Below are positions 31,230 to 44,578 of a stretch of 64,000 bases of DNA, piece after piece (the first letter of the stretch is position 1; each line of letters opens with the position of its first letter). The stretch lies in the NCBI GenBank assembly GCA_030844895.1, contig JAUTDX010007107.1:496001-560000 (forward strand), given 5' to 3'. A model generated the notes under the pieces. It had not been told where the DNA came from. It made no database searches and saw only the letters and a program-made list of their open reading frames with translations. The stretch is from Ambrosia x helenae (lineage: Eukaryota > Streptophyta > Magnoliopsida > Asterales > Asteraceae). The position numbers and the translations under genes are program-made.

Positions 31230-31697
31230 TCATGACCGGTAAGACATGATCAAGTAGACAGCACCGTGAGGTTGCACGCAACATTGCACCGCCTTTTGTT
31301 CTTGGGATTCTTTAGCATACGGGGTTAAAACACCACGTCCAATTACCCTTCTACAAAATGTACCCCCAAGTGTCACGCCAGGGAAGTTGTCCACAAACGG
31401 TGAGCTGTCAATATTAGGCTCGCGAAAGAACCCCTTACCACAACTACTAAATATAAGACCGCCAAACACCTCTTGCTTATCACCACCAGTGGTGTTGTCG
31501 CTCCCTCTATTTAAAGATCTCAGATGGCTAGAGATAGCGGTGACTGAAGATCGAGCGGCAGTAGGATCCGAGTAGTAAAAGCGGAATGTGTCCCAAATTC
31601 TGATGCCCTTTTCGGAAACAAAAAAATACTTCCTGTTATTCCTGCAGGAAGATAATAAAACCAAAAAAAGCTAGCAAAAATTAAAACATGTCAAATG

Positions 31698-31730
<33 letters not shown>

Positions 31731-34700
31731 TCACGAGAAGCGTATTTTAAGCCATAAAACCTCTAGGTCGATTTGTAATAAATATAATCCTGCTGAAATT
31801 TTTTAATTCTGTAATCGTATTTATACATAATAAACAAAACTAATCATGACATCAGAATTTATTAATTTGTGGGATAATTTTTCGTTTGTTACATATAACA
31901 CTTTATAATGTTTCTATTGCGTAAAAGTTGTACATTGTTGTTTAAGCATTGAACTTAACTTCTTCCTTAGTCTTCCCGTACACGGGTAAGTAAGCTAGTT
32001 TCTTAAAAAAAGAACAATTAATTTTCAAAAATTATGTTCCGGGTCAACCCAAAAATGCATATTTTGACCAATCCCTGACCCACGACCTCTTGGGGTCATA
32101 TTTTTGGGTTTCCAAATCAGTGATAATCAACTTTGAGTATTTGGATGGACTAAATATTGTGTTTTAAAGTGAAATAATCCATAAGATGTTGCTAATGATA
32201 TGCAAAGGTTGACTATGGCAAGTTGTGAAAACAGTAGTTGACTGCTAAGTTCAAAATGATGAGATAAGTAATGGCTCAAAGAAAAAGTAAAACATAAAAG
32301 AATAGTATCTTACTTTCGAACTTCATAGAATGCACGATAGGTCATGCTTTCGACCTTTTCTTGACCAATGGAGCATTTTCTTTTTTTAGTTACCCCTATG
32401 TAGAGTTTACGGTTCAGAATACGGCCTCCTAGCTGTCATTATTTATGAACAATGAAATTCAACGACTTTGGAGAAAAGAGAATTAGAGAAGTCACAATTA
32501 CAAGACAATGTAACATAGTTTGGCCATATTTCTATTCAAAACCTAATGTAATATAACATAATAATATTCTCTATATAAAAAGATTCAACATTTCATAAAC
32601 TTCCATCTAAGGGCGTGTTGTAAGTTAAACCAGTTTTCATATCCCATGCCAGAACCACATGCCATGAAAAACTCAACATGGTCAAAGTTACCGACTTGAA
32701 TTTTAATCGGGTAACCATGACAGACTCCCTTAGATATAAATTTTAAACGTTTGATCTTTAATTAACAGATTTTTTATGGTTGAATCCATTATAAGATAGA
32801 GAACCATACTTCCTAAAAAAATGTGTTGAAAGGTCTTGATCTTCATCAGAAGAATAAATTAGACTAATTTCATATACACTTGTAAAAGTGTCAAAATTTC
32901 ATAATGTCATATTTACCATTTCAAAACTCTAAAAATGACATATTTACCCACTGCATAGTAAATAAAAGAAAACCACCTATAAAAGTCATCTAACCGCATA
33001 ATATTCTCTTCATTTATTTAGTGAAACAGGCTTTTTGCATTTGTTATAAAAAACTCTTTTCTAAAAGGGTACATATGAAATTTTGAACTTTTAAAAGGAT
33101 TTATATGAAACTGTCTCTAATATATTAGTTATAATAATTAAGTAGCTTGAGTACTAACTAAAGATAAAGAGTAACATACTTCATCATAAACTTGATTCAG
33201 AATAGTTTCAGCATCAATATTCTCTCCTGACCTTTCACTTGTTGCAGAGATCCACATTGAATTGCTTTTCTCAGTTACAGAAGCTGCCTGGTATGTGAGG
33301 CCTACAGGTGACAATCCGCTTGATAATACTGCATGGAATTGAGTTTCTCCTACACCTGCAAAAGAAAATATTGAGAGCTTTTCATAATTGGATGGAACCA
33401 ACCTTTAAAATGCAGCAGATAAAAATTTAATTACAAAAGGAAAATTGATGCAAGTTACCAGGAGGTTTATTACTTTCCACTGCAAATACTAAGGCAGCAC
33501 CAATAGACCAAGCATCAGGACAGTTCGAATATCGGAACCGAGAGGAACAATCACCAACAATAACAGTTTTATGTGACATTGCATAACCTACGATAATGAA
33601 GAAAAATACATAAAATCAAGCCAACATAACAGAGTGAAGAGTTTATGAATCAATGCTAACCCATCTGTTCCACAACATCCATCATGCCTACACGGTACTG
33701 GTCCTGTAAATAAGATTCCCATCTCGTTAAAGAAACAAGAAAGGTTATTATTGATTTATCGGTAATATATGCACAAATAACATGAGGATAGACTTACACC
33801 AAACATCATTATGGCAGCAGGGGATGAATACCCCGAAACAGAAGTTGAGAAGTCCCTAATGTCTTTCACAAATTTGCTAATCATGATAGTTTGTGGATCC
33901 TGATACATTAATACACAAACTTAAGAAAAATAAAGTTCAAAGAAAACAGCTAAAGCAATATATAAAAACAGAAAGATGAGATCTTTTACCTTGTTTAAAA
34001 GTGGGATTGTTGTGATTTTCAGCCCTGGTAGAAATCCAACAGTCAACATGATTGCATTATCTTCGTCACCATGTCTCCACTGAGTCTACAGATTATTTGA
34101 TTCGTTACTTTCTTAACACGAAAGAATAACAGGTGGTAGCTTAGCAATCAAAATAACAGAGAAAACAAAACCTCTTTGAATTCATCAGAAAATGCATCCC
34201 TTTCGATTATTCCCAAGGGACTATAAGTAATGACCGGAACATTGGTGCCTAATGATTTAGTAATCTGCAAGATATTCATGAAATCAGTATAATTAGAAGC
34301 CTTTTGCAAACGATATGCAACTTATTATTTAAGCCATTACTGATATAGAATGTGAATCAACCTGATGCTATTCATGGTTATAAAGTTGTATCCGGTTAAG
34401 AGCATTCACAAAAGGTTCTCTATCTGTCACTATAAAGATTTAATCTAAAATGCACATTTTTCTCTAAACTTCATTTATTTTAAAAACCTCTCACATCAGA
34501 TTCCCTATCTCTATTTCTTACTAACAAACACTTATTTTATTACGTTTTTCTAGGTTTTTTACCCTCACAAACATATATTTAAAGATGAATAGTGAATCTG
34601 AAGCTTAGGGAAATAGTATACGTTCTCTAAACCTAATCTCTAATTTAAAGATGCTGATGGAGAGTACAAATGAAAGAACAACTTATATTTTTTTCCATAA

Positions 34701-35850
34701 ATTTGAAAAAGGTACTATATAGAGAACCTTATGTGAATGCTCTAAATAGTGTTGGAAAACCGGGATTAGTTGGAACTGAGTAATTTTTTGCTAAGTCGGC
34801 CCAAGACGGCAAAAAATCAGTGATTCCGACTAGATTTCGGCCAAAACCTTTATACTTAAAAATTAGATATAAAAAAGCACGTGTGTGCGTATGTATATAA
34901 CTCATCATCATCATACTCAGTTAATCCCAACTATAGCAAAGCTAAGATAGGGTCTGAGGAGGGTAAGATGTAGACAGCCTTACCTCTACCCCTAAGAATA
35001 GAGAGGCTGCTTCCAATGAGACCCCCGGCTCGATGTGGTTTGCTATCAAGCCTTGGACATAAGGCACAAAACACTTAGCAATCGGGACAAACCCGATCGG
35101 TGCATGTACCCCTTTGTCTTTTGGCTATCCACGCCACCACATGATGCATGATCAACCGCCCGTCGTTGTTAACGTTATTTTCACGAAATTAGTAAAATAA
35201 CGTTAAAACTAGTGCAACTTTACTTTTGCCCCCAAGGGCCACACGTATGTATATAACTAAAAATTACATATTAAATCCTAATTAGACTAATCCCAATTAA
35301 TCCTGATTAATCGATAGTCGATAGCTCACCGACGGACTAACGCCTAGTGAGATCTACAACGCGTCTAGCGAGTTCTACACGAAAGCTCTACTTATATACA
35401 CAAAATTTGATGTATAAATAACATACGAGGTAGTGAGCCTCTTCCAAAGCGTCTTCCAAAGCGTCTTCCGCCACTTCGAACTCCAAAGCAAATGAGTGAG
35501 CAATAGAAAGAAGGGCAAAATGAGGACGAATAGGCTGAGATAGTACTTTATCCACCACATCTTTTATACCAACCTATTCAAAAATTAGGGCATAATAATA
35601 ATAATAATAATAATAATAATAGTTAGGGTTTGAAAAAAGAAACCTCTAGAGGAGATTTGTCGGAGGATGCGGAGGCGAGCTTGGGACGAGAAAGGATGCG
35701 GCCGCAAAGGAGGTTCCATGAGCGGCTGACGCAAGCGGCGGAGGCGAATGACGTAGCAGGAAGTGTAGAGAGGATGTGGTGAAGAAGGTCTTGGCCGATG
35801 ATGTCAATGGTTGTAGTGATTCCGCACTGTCGGAGTGGCTTCGACGCCAT
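31230..35850 (-). CDS. F-box/FIST protein, copy A (intact, 10 exons)
   Basis: Exons read on the minus strand: 35850-35644, 35573-35427, 34264-34172, 34079-33990, 33899-33798, 33703-33661, 33587-33459, 33355-33180, 32432-32314, 31641-31230. All have GT...AG borders and matching phases, giving 505 residues. Exon 1 has the F-box (TIDIIGQDLLHHILSTLP, FASAACVSRSWN). Later exons give the FIST-like part: PIRPHFALLSIAHSF, VPVITYSPLGIIERDAF, IMLTVGFLPGLKITTIPLL, KTVIVGDCSSRFRYSN and the C-terminus FPGVTLGGTFCRRVIGRG. This is the architecture of FBXO22 and, from memory, Arabidopsis At5g63520. F-box subunits bring targets to SCF ligases; FIST is thought to sense small ligands. ATG at 35850 is preferred over 35889 because copy B starts at the same place. 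Introns hold a MITE and a SINE piece. Confidence 0.9.
34400..34742. mobile_element. Tourist/PIF-type MITE in intron 2 of F-box/FIST copy A
   Basis: It has termini GAGCATTCACAAAAGGTTCT and AGAACCTTATGTGAATGCTC with the 3-bp duplication TAA (34397-34399, 34743-34745). It is 343 bp and AT-rich. The end sequence GAGCATTCACA also begins the MITE at 51293. Confidence 0.85.
34946..35033 (+). mobile_element. Au-SINE-like fragment
   Basis: GGGTCTGAGGAGGGTAAGAT, GACAGCCTTACC and AGAGAGGCTGCTTCCAATGA resemble the body of the plant Au SINE family (from memory: GGGTCTGGGGAGGGT ... AGAGGCTGTTTCC). It lies in intron 2 of F-box/FIST copy A. A second piece is at 38731-38812. Confidence 0.6.
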
Positions 35851-35889
35851 GACGGTTGTGGTGGTGGTGGTGGTGGTGGTGTCGTACAC

Positions 35890-37650
35890 TTTTCCCGCCC
35901 TGTGCCTCCTGATAATAAGTTCAAGATTCTTTCACTATTTGTCTATTTTGTTTGGTTTATATGTGTGATACTTAAATTATATATATTATATACAAAATAA
36001 AAAATATAACTAAGAAAAATTAAATTACATGTTATATTTAAAATAAATAAAATTGCCTTTACAACTGAAAAATATTAAAGATTTATCAGCCTCTAAATAA
36101 TTTCATGTAAAAGACATTCATATTGACATAAAACTATTTCCAAACTTTTCAACATATATCTTTCATATTGTGGTTGTTACCTTGTAGACTGCAGGTACAA
36201 AAAAAATCAAAAGTAATAAGATAAATTTGTTTAGGCTAAGATGTAAAAAATGAAATGAATTTAAAAATATCTCCTGATCTGTTAAACCATCCTAATCGAG
36301 TATCGTTAATTTGGAATTTGACATCAAGTTTCTTGCAAAGCCAAAATATTTCTAACCTTATCATTTTTTTTCTAACATCAAGGTCCTTAAACACAATGCC
36401 ATTTATTGGTTCAATATAATTGTAATTGTAAAAAAAAGATTTCGTGAATTAATAGCGTGAAAATGAAGCTAAAATTAATTACTAATTAAAACACTGTTGC
36501 CACTTACTTAGATATTGCATTTCTCTGTTGAAGTAACTTGAAACAACAAAGTCAATGAAAATTTCAAACAATGATTTTTCATATATAAAATATATTTTAT
36601 ATATCAAGCTATTATAATACGAAAATAGTCAAACATATTTAGTTTTAACTAATCAAATATTTAATTAATGTGGATTGATTTGTTTTATTTTGTTTGTTCA
36701 GAACAGTATAAGAAATATAGTTTTAAACTTAGAGTGAAAGACTACATATTAAAAAATTGGTTAATTAAAGTTCACGATTTAAATTTAATAACATATAAAT
36801 ACGTTATCTTAAAAAAATAAATATTTTATAATAATATTTACTTATAATCATATTAACTGAATTACAAAAAACATAGTGTGTGTGTGTATGTGTATATGTA
36901 TATAACTGAATTTTGATAATTAAATTAATATATATATATATATATATATTTGTAACTAATAAAAACTAAAAAAATATTAATATTAAATAAAGAAACAAAT
37001 TAAAATAAATGTATTATTTTAAATAAGAAAATGAGAGGCTTTATGATGGAGTTCTTAGTATAGATAGCAATAGATTAATGTTGATTAGTTACTTTATTTA
37101 TTTGTTTAGAACAATATGAAACTCTAACAAAAAAGCTTAACCAATTACATTGTGTATTAATTTGCTTATTTTATTTTTGAACTCTTTTAAACATCTAGAA
37201 TTAGTATGTACTTGCTGAGCATATTTAACATCTAAAACAATGACCAAAATAATAAAAAACTTAATAATCATTTGTTAAACATAATAACAAACATAGTTTT
37301 AAACGTAGAATAAAATATCAAAATTTTATAAATAGGTTTATTTAAGGTACATGATTTAAATTTAAAGTTAATAACATATAAATATGTTATATAAAAAAGA
37401 ATCACTAATGTTTAAATAATTTTTAATTCGGTTAGTATTTATATTAATAACAGAAATCATTAAATCTGTTTTTAATGATTTCTGTTACAACTATGATTAT
37501 TAATGTATTTATATTATGATTTTCCAAATCCATTAATATCAATTAATATAATTATATTTGAATTTATTATATTAATTAGTAAAATTAGAGAACTCATGAG
37601 GGAGTGCCATGTGTCCCTCATGTGTTTTCTTTTATTAGATAGTGTAGAAG
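35890..37650. other. AT-rich intergenic DNA
   Basis: It is strongly A/T-biased, with (TG)n/(TA)n microsatellites near 36870-36950 and a (GTAGAT)n run at 37645-37690. No gene, RNA or repeat end recognised. Confidence 0.5.
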
Positions 37651-37719
37651 TGTAGATGTAGATGTAGATGTAGATGTAGTTGTAGATTTGGAAGGTGATT
37701 TTTTATGTTGTGGCAGAGT

Positions 37720-38108
37720 TTATCACAACCCTTAGAAGGGGATCCCCTAGCCACTCTACAATGGTCAGACTATGTTGTCTTAACCGGGTCCACGCTGACG
37801 CGAGAGTGGCCGGCCCACAAGCGAGTCGAGGCTGCGCATAAGGGGCACTAAGGCTTCCACCCGGAAAATTCCCCGCCACCTGCCACTTGACAGATGTTGC
37901 ACCATCCACAAGAGGCAAGCCTCTCTGGAGTAAATGCACGGTAATAAAAAAACCTGGGGGCCATCAAAATCAAACCTGGCCCCTTCAAAGAGGGTAGGCT
38001 CAACCATCACTTGGCAAAATATCCAACCATAAATGTTGGAAGTGAGAATTGAACTCTTGATCACCTAAGTGAACATAAGGCCTCTTCACCACTCCACCAT
38101 TATAGAAA
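37720..38108 (-). mobile_element. tRNA-derived SINE
   Basis: On the minus strand the 5' head reads GGTGGAGTGGTGAAGAGGCC (box A-like) and, about 45 bp on, CAAGAGTTCAATTCTCACTT (box B-like), matching a tRNA-derived Pol III promoter. The body runs about 390 bp to near 37720. It cannot be a tRNA gene because no acceptor or anticodon stem is formed. The 3' boundary is approximate. Confidence 0.6.
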
Positions 38109-38257
38109 GATTTTTGTTTGGTTTATATAAAAATCTCTATTTTGACACTATTTATTTGGTACTTTCAAAAACAGAAGAGATATATAAGGCTTGGTTTCTC
38201 TAACATAATCTCAAGATTGAGCTATACTTGGCTCACTTTTGATGGATTATTGCAATG

Positions 38258-38697
38258 TGGGGGTGTGAATTTCTGACACGACTTAAAAACATGACTCGAA
38301 CCTAACACAAAATTAGTGGGTTTGGGTTTAGTCTAAATCGGTTCGGGTTGAACCCGCGAACCAGTTTAGCTAAACGGGTCGGGTTCGGATCAACCCGGGC
38401 GGGTTGACGGGTTGACCCGTTTAACTTATTTATACTATATATTGTTTTTTTACAATATGTTTTATGTTATAAATTAAATTGGTTATATTTTATGCTACAC
38501 TTATAACTTAAAATAGAAAATTGGTATTATATTTTATAAAGAAAACATAAATGTATTATATAGTTTGTGTTTTTGTAGTAAAATTTTAATTTTAATACAT
38601 TAGTTTGCGAAAAAATAAAAAAAAAATCAGGTTGAATGGGTCGGGTTCGGGTTCATATGTGTGTCACAATTTTCGGGTTCGGGTCGGGTTCGGTAGG
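38258..38697. mobile_element. Degenerate element rich in GGGTTCGGGT/ACCCGAACCC units
   Basis: It begins GGGGGTGTGAATTTCTGACA. CGGGTTCGG and GGGTTGACGG units cluster at both ends (38330-38420 and 38625-38695) around an AT-rich core. The layout matches the hAT-like elements at 3653 and 44007, but the right terminus is eroded. Confidence 0.5.
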
Positions 38698-38730
38698 GTC
38701 TGAGAATTACATGTAGGCAAAAACTATTGG

Positions 38731-38812
38731 TAGGGTCTGAGAAGAGTAACATGTAAGCAAACTTTACCCTTATCCCTAAGAATAGAGTGGTTGCTTCTAG
38801 AGAGACCTAAAT
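38731..38812 (+). mobile_element. Au-SINE-like fragment, second copy
   Basis: GGTAGGGTCTGAGAAGAGTA, ACTTTACCCTTATCCCTAAG and AATAGAGTGGTTGCTTCTAG parallel the fragment at 34946. A 5' part of the same sequence (GGTAGGGTCTGAGAATTACA) is repeated about 40 bp upstream, at 38692. Confidence 0.5.
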
Positions 38813-39019
38813 CCAAACAAACGATAGACAAACAAACAGAATTACAAGGTAGAAGTAGAAATTTATCAAATAACAAATTACAAAACAAGTGGTGATTGGT
38901 GAGTGAGTAACATGGTAATAAGATAGAAATATATATCAACATTATACCATATATATCCAAAGACCCAACTAAGTCCACCTAAAGTGTAGGAGAATCTAGC
39001 AAAACATTAATTGAGGATG

Positions 39020-39420
39020 AATCACGTGCCACTTGTGTGGAGAGAACGAGGAATTGCGGATCATCTGTTCGCTTCAACACTTCGTCTATGTTATGGCGCT
39101 AATATGGAATAAGGTTTGCACGCTGCAAAATACCGTCCATTTCGTCTTCTCAACTAGAGAGTTGTGTATTCACAAGAATTATGGGATACATGGTTTCAAG
39201 CAATGCGTGGTTCAAGTGATTATCTTGTGGCATGTTGGGTCATTTGGAAAAGTCGGAATGACTTAGTGTTTTCAGGTAAAAGAGTATTCATTGATCACTG
39301 ACCAGCTCCTTAGAGAGATTCAGGATGCTGCCTTCTTGTGACTCAACTATCGTGCAAGAAGTTATGATTTGGATTGGGAGATTCGGCGATCTTTTAACAT
39401 TTAAATTGTTAAACCTATAA
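39020..39420 (+). mobile_element. LINE 3' fragment, degenerate
   Basis: Across shifting frames one can read CHLCGE, VACWVIWKSRNDLVFSGKR, LLREIQDAAF and DLDWEIRRSFNI-stop. This is the zinc-binding tail of plant L1 polyproteins, homologous in type to 938-1126. Stops and frameshifts show long decay. Confidence 0.7.
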
Positions 39421-41789
39421 GTTTTGGGTCAGGTAATGTAAAATTTGGGGTGTTTGACTTTGTATTGGCTCTTTTTTTAGTAGCTTGCCAGAAAAGTAGT
39501 CGTACATAATTCTGGTGATGAATGGAAAGTGCGATAATCTTAGGACATAAACCCACTAGGAAACCAAATGATATAAACACTCAAAAACATACATCCAAGA
39601 AAACATATATTCAAGCAACTTGACAAAACACCTCTATATAGTTAAATGTCTGTCCGTTCTTTCCAGCCAAATCTCAACACAAAAACCACATTAATTTCTT
39701 TTTCATGGAGAGTAAGACATGATTAAATAGACAATACTATCAACATGCACACAATTTCGCACCGCCTTTTGTCCTTGAGATTCTTTAACATACTGGGTTA
39801 AAACACCACGCCCAATCACCCGGTGACGACATAATGCCCCCCCAAGTGACACACCGGGGAAGTTGTCCAAAAACGGTGAACTGTCGATGTTTGATTGACC
39901 AAAAAAACTGCCACCACAACAAGTAAATATAAGACTACCAAACACCTCATGCTTATCACCACCAGTGGTGTTGTTGCCCCTTTGATTGAAAGATCTTAGA
40001 TGGCTAGAGACAGCACGGACAGAAGCTAGAGTGGTACCAGACGGGTAATAAAAACGGAATGTATCCCCGGTTTTGATGTCCTCACCAAAAACATAAAGAT
40101 ACTTCCCGGAAGTCCTGAATAAAAGATGGTAAACCAAAAACGCTAGCAAAGATGAGAACATGTCAAATGGGTTAGAAAATCACCAGAAAGGATTGCTTTT
40201 TAACATGTAGTGTTTCGGGTCAACCCAAAATGCCTACTTTGACCAGCCATGACCCATCACCTCTAGGGATGAGGGGATTACTTTTCGTATAGATAATCAG
40301 ATTTTTTGGATTTTCAGATCAGAGATAATGAACTTTAAGTGTTTAGATGCAGTAACTATTGCGTTTTAAAACGACTAGTCTGGTTTAAAAAGCAACCCCA
40401 AACACCCACTAAGAAGAATCTTATACAAACACATCAACAACCCATAATCACAGGTGCATCATTTGTATTTTAAAACAGTAAAGCTACTTCTTGCTAATGA
40501 TCTGCGGAGGTTGATTATGGCAAGTTGTGAGCCACCATAATTTGACTTCCGAATCATAAATTATAATATACGTAATCGCTCAAAGTAAAAGCCAATATTA
40601 TAAAACAAGAAAAAAATAGTGTCTTACTCAACAACTCTATGTCATACGTCCAACCTTTTCTTGACCAATGGAGCATTTTCTTTTTTTGGTTACCGCAATG
40701 TATAGATCACGACGATGAATACGCTTCCCTATCTGTCATTATTTATGAACAATTAAAAGTCGAAGACCTTGGAGAAAAGAGACGGCACATTGCAAGTAAA
40801 TCTGACATGCTAACATAGATTGGTTGCCAGTACTGCGCCATAGCCATGTCAACGAAAAAGTCAACATGGTCTTTGGTGACATTAACTTGAATTTTGACCG
40901 TGTAACATTATACTCCCTGACTCCCTTAAATATAATTTTTGAATGTTTAATCCTCAATTGCCCATAAAAGAATGCCAAAATAATGTGGTAAAAGTTCTTA
41001 TAATTCAACAAATAATTATTAGTAAAACTAATTTCAGTTATATACTTCTGAAAGTTCAAAGTTTAATAATATCATACTTACAATTTCAAAACTCTAAAAG
41101 TGTGATATTCATCAATTCCATAGTAAGCAAAAGAAATGCACTTTTTTTAGTTTGTTTCATTAAATAAATAAATAGGAAAACAGCATCATTACTTTGAATC
41201 ATCTCAACGCATATAGTACTCTTCATTTATTTGATGAAACCGGCTTATAACCATATTTACAAGCAGATTTGTATCCGAATGTGTTTAATCTACTGTGGAA
41301 TATGTAAATATGATATGCTTTGCATTCCAAAAGCATATATATGAAACTTTGAACTTCTAACTGCCCCTAATATGTTAGTGATAATGAAATATCCAGAGTA
41401 TTTACTAAAGATAAAGAATGACATACTGCATCATAAACTTGATTCAAAAGAGTTTCACCATCAATATTCTCATGTGACCCTTCTCTTCTTGCAGCAATCC
41501 AAGTCGTATTCTTTCCAACATATGCTGCCTTGTATGTGTGGCCTACAGGTAACAGTCCACTTGCTAATATAGCATGAAAATGGGTTTCTCCTATAGCTGT
41601 TCAAAATATATTAAGAACTTCTCATAAAAAGTTAAACTACTAAAGTAGAATTGATTTGGGTGTGAAATCCAGAATAATATGAGATAGTGGAGACTCAAAT
41701 AGCAACTTAAAAATTAAAAAACGAAAAAAGGCACCAGATCAACAGAGATAGGAAAATAAGAAGGAAACAATAAGGTTATGATAAAGCAT

Positions 41790-41791
<2 letters not shown>

Positions 41792-41823
<32 letters not shown>
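41792..41823. repeat. (TA)n microsatellite
   Basis: About 16 TA units lie in the intron between exons 8 and 7 (plus-strand order) of F-box/FIST copy B. Confidence 0.9.
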
Positions 41824-41826
<3 letters not shown>

Positions 41827-42695
41827 AGAATGACACAAAAAAAAAACAGATTTGGATGTTACCAGGACGTTTATTCCTTTCCACCGCAAACACCAAGGTA
41901 ATACCAGCATATTTATCATGAATATCATTGGAATAACGGAACCGAGAGAAAAGATCACCCACAATGATGGTTTCTGGTGACATGGCATAATCTACAATAA
42001 TGAAAAAAATGGCATAAAATTAAGTCAGCATAACAAAGTAAAGTGTTTATGAAGCAACACAAACCCATCTTTTCCACAACAGCCGTCATGCCAGCATTGT
42101 GTCCATCCTGAAAACAAACTCCAGTGAGCATCCGAAATGCAACAAGAATACGATCTTTTTTTAAAAACAAGAAAGGTTATTGCTGGACTGTCAGTAACAT
42201 ATGCAAACATAACATAATAAAAGACTTACAGCAAACATTATCATGGCAGCAGGGGAGTTACATTCAGAAACAGAAGTTGAGAACTCCCTAATGTCTGTTA
42301 CGAAATTGCCAATCATGAGAGTTTGTGGTTCCTGATACATGAATACACAAACTTATAAAGAACAAAGTTAAACAGAACAACTAAATTAAAAAAGGACTAG
42401 TTCTTTAACTGAAACTATACCATGACTTTTCCTATGGTTTAGTTGGCTAATACACACAAAAAGGAGATAAGTTTAAGTATCTGAACCTATTTGTAATAAA
42501 CGAGTTGACACCAGCCCGCGCGTTGCAGCGGGATGTTTATTATGTGCGATTATAGGTTCACACTAAAACTGCATATTTATTCCATTTGTATACTCAAACG
42601 AAACAAAGCTACTCAATGGCATTCGTAGCAAAAACAATATAAAAAAACATTCATAAGATAGGTGTACAGCCGCCTATCAGCTTAGGTTTAAACGC

Positions 42696-42753
42696 ATTCA
42701 CCATGTGATTCTATACAAACTCAGCATTCACCATGTGATTCTATACAAACTCA
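42696..42753. repeat. 29-bp tandem duplication
   Basis: GCATTCACCATGTGATTCTA followed by TACAAACTCA occurs twice back to back in an intron of copy B. This looks like a small replication-slippage or break-repair duplication. Confidence 0.85.
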
Positions 42754-42981
42754 CATTAACTTCAGGAAGCAAATCCATTTAGTTATTTAAAATCTTATCC
42801 GATTCATTGAATTGCAAGTAGTTCTCAACTTCTCATCTAATACAATTCCACAAACTTTACCAACTAAAGAGCAGGAGATGGTGTATTTGATCATTGAACA
42901 GGAAAATTAAACATTAAATCCAATTTTGAGACAACCATTGCACGATCCAGCAAATAGTGTTTTGGATAACTATGTAAGTAC

Positions 42982-43312
42982 CTTGGTTTTAAGAAGCGTG
43001 TGGCAGTCCAATGCGATTTGATCCAAAAGCCGATGTGTGATGCGCAAAGCACGCGCATCACGTGTCGAGGCATTCGTTATTAAAAAACTAAAAAAAAATT
43101 ATTTATAATATCTTAACATGTGAACTTTCAAAACACTAAAATATAAGATATTCCCGTCATCTCTAATCATATTTGTTCAAATGCTCAAATCCATTGCTCA
43201 ACCGATGACCGGATTTGTGCAAACCACATCATGTGATGCGCACATCATGTAATCGCATCACGCGGTGCAATCTCACCACATCATCATGTGATGCATGCAT
43301 TTTAAAACCAAG
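42982..43312. mobile_element. MITE related to 27732-28127
   Basis: It has ends CTTGGTTTTAAGAAGCG and TGCATTTTAAAACCAAG. The interior has many GCGCATCACG and CATCATGTGATG words that are self-complementary. TATGTAA occurs near both flanks but not at equal distance, so the duplication has decayed. Confidence 0.65.
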
Positions 43313-44006
43313 TATGTAACACATCTCTACTCATAGGATTTTCGATTTAGAGTTTGAAGAATTGAAAACAGGATTTGGGAAAGGATTTGGTGATGAATGA
43401 AGCGGTTATTGATTAATGCGTATGTGTTAATTCAAGTGATGGATAACTATGGTTGCAGTATGCAATATAATATATCATGGCTTGTTATTAATAATATTTA
43501 TACCTCAACTTGCTTTAAAAGTGGGATTGCCGCGACTTTCATCCCCGGTAGAAATCCAATAGTCAACATGATTCTATTACTTGTCCATTGTATCTGCACA
43601 TTGACGTATAAATAACGTGTTAATAAGAATATTCAACAGCAAAGAACAACAAGTGGTATGGTAGCTCAGCAATCAAAACCTCTTCGAATTCATGAGAAAC
43701 GATTCCCAACGAACAATGAGTAATCACTGGAACTTTAAAGCCTAGTGCTTTAGTAATCTGTAATTCATTTATAAAATCAGTAAAATTTTCAAAGCCTATG
43801 CATATGAAACTTATTATTACATAATAAAGTTTGAAGTAGAACTAATATACGAGGTCGTGAGTCTCTTCCAAAACGTCGTCATCTTTATAATAATCGAATG
43901 AACCAATAATAGAAGCAATGGCAAAGTGAGGACGAATAGGTTCAGATAATACTTTATTCACCACCTCTTCTACAGCAACCTGGTCAAAATTAATTAGGTA
44001 TAAATT

Positions 44007-44500
44007 TAGGGGTGCAAACGAGCCGAGCAGCTCGCGAGCTACTCGAGCTCGGCTCGGCAAAAAGCTCGAAACGAGCCGAGCTTTATCGAGCTCGAGCCGA
44101 GCTTGAGCCTAAAACAAAGCTCGTTTATTTATCGAGCTCGAGCCTGACATGTGAAGCTCGTTAGGCTCGTCGAGCCTTATCGAGCCTAGTATAATATTAG
44201 TTTTTTTAATATTTAATAATATTTATCATTCATTTAAAGTTGTTTAGTAAACGAGCCCCGAGCCCGAGCTTCACTTATCGAGCTCACGAGCCTAAATGAA
44301 CATTTATTTATATTATTTTTATCTAATATATTAACTAAAAAAATACTAAACGAGCCGAGCTCGAGCTTGAGAAATTATAAACGAGCCGAGCTCGAGCTTT
44401 GAAAACAAACCTCGAATCGAGCCAAGCTCGAGCTCTTATAACTTAATCGAGCTCGAGTTCGAGCCTGGTCGAGCTCGGGCTCGGCTCGGCTCGTTTGCAC
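44007..44500. mobile_element. hAT-like MITE built of GAGCTCGAGCC repeats
   Basis: The left end is TAGGGGTGCAAACGAGCCGA and the right end is GGCTCGGCTCGTTTGCAC, inverted copies except that the last CCCTA is missing on the right. About 200 bp at each side consists of GAGCTCG and GAGCCGAG units. It lies in intron 1 of F-box/FIST copy B beside an (AAT)n tract. Confidence 0.7.
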
Positions 44501-44502
44501 AG

Positions 44503-44515
44503 TAATAACAATAAC

Positions 44516-44577
<62 letters not shown>
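44503..44577. repeat. (AAT)n microsatellite
   Basis: About 22 ATA/AAT units lie just inside intron 1 of copy B. A shorter (AAT)n at 35594-35622 occupies the same position in copy A, so the tract predates the gene duplication. Read through, it yields false poly-Leu, poly-Ile and poly-Tyr frames. Confidence 0.95.
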
Positions 44578-44578
<1 letters not shown>

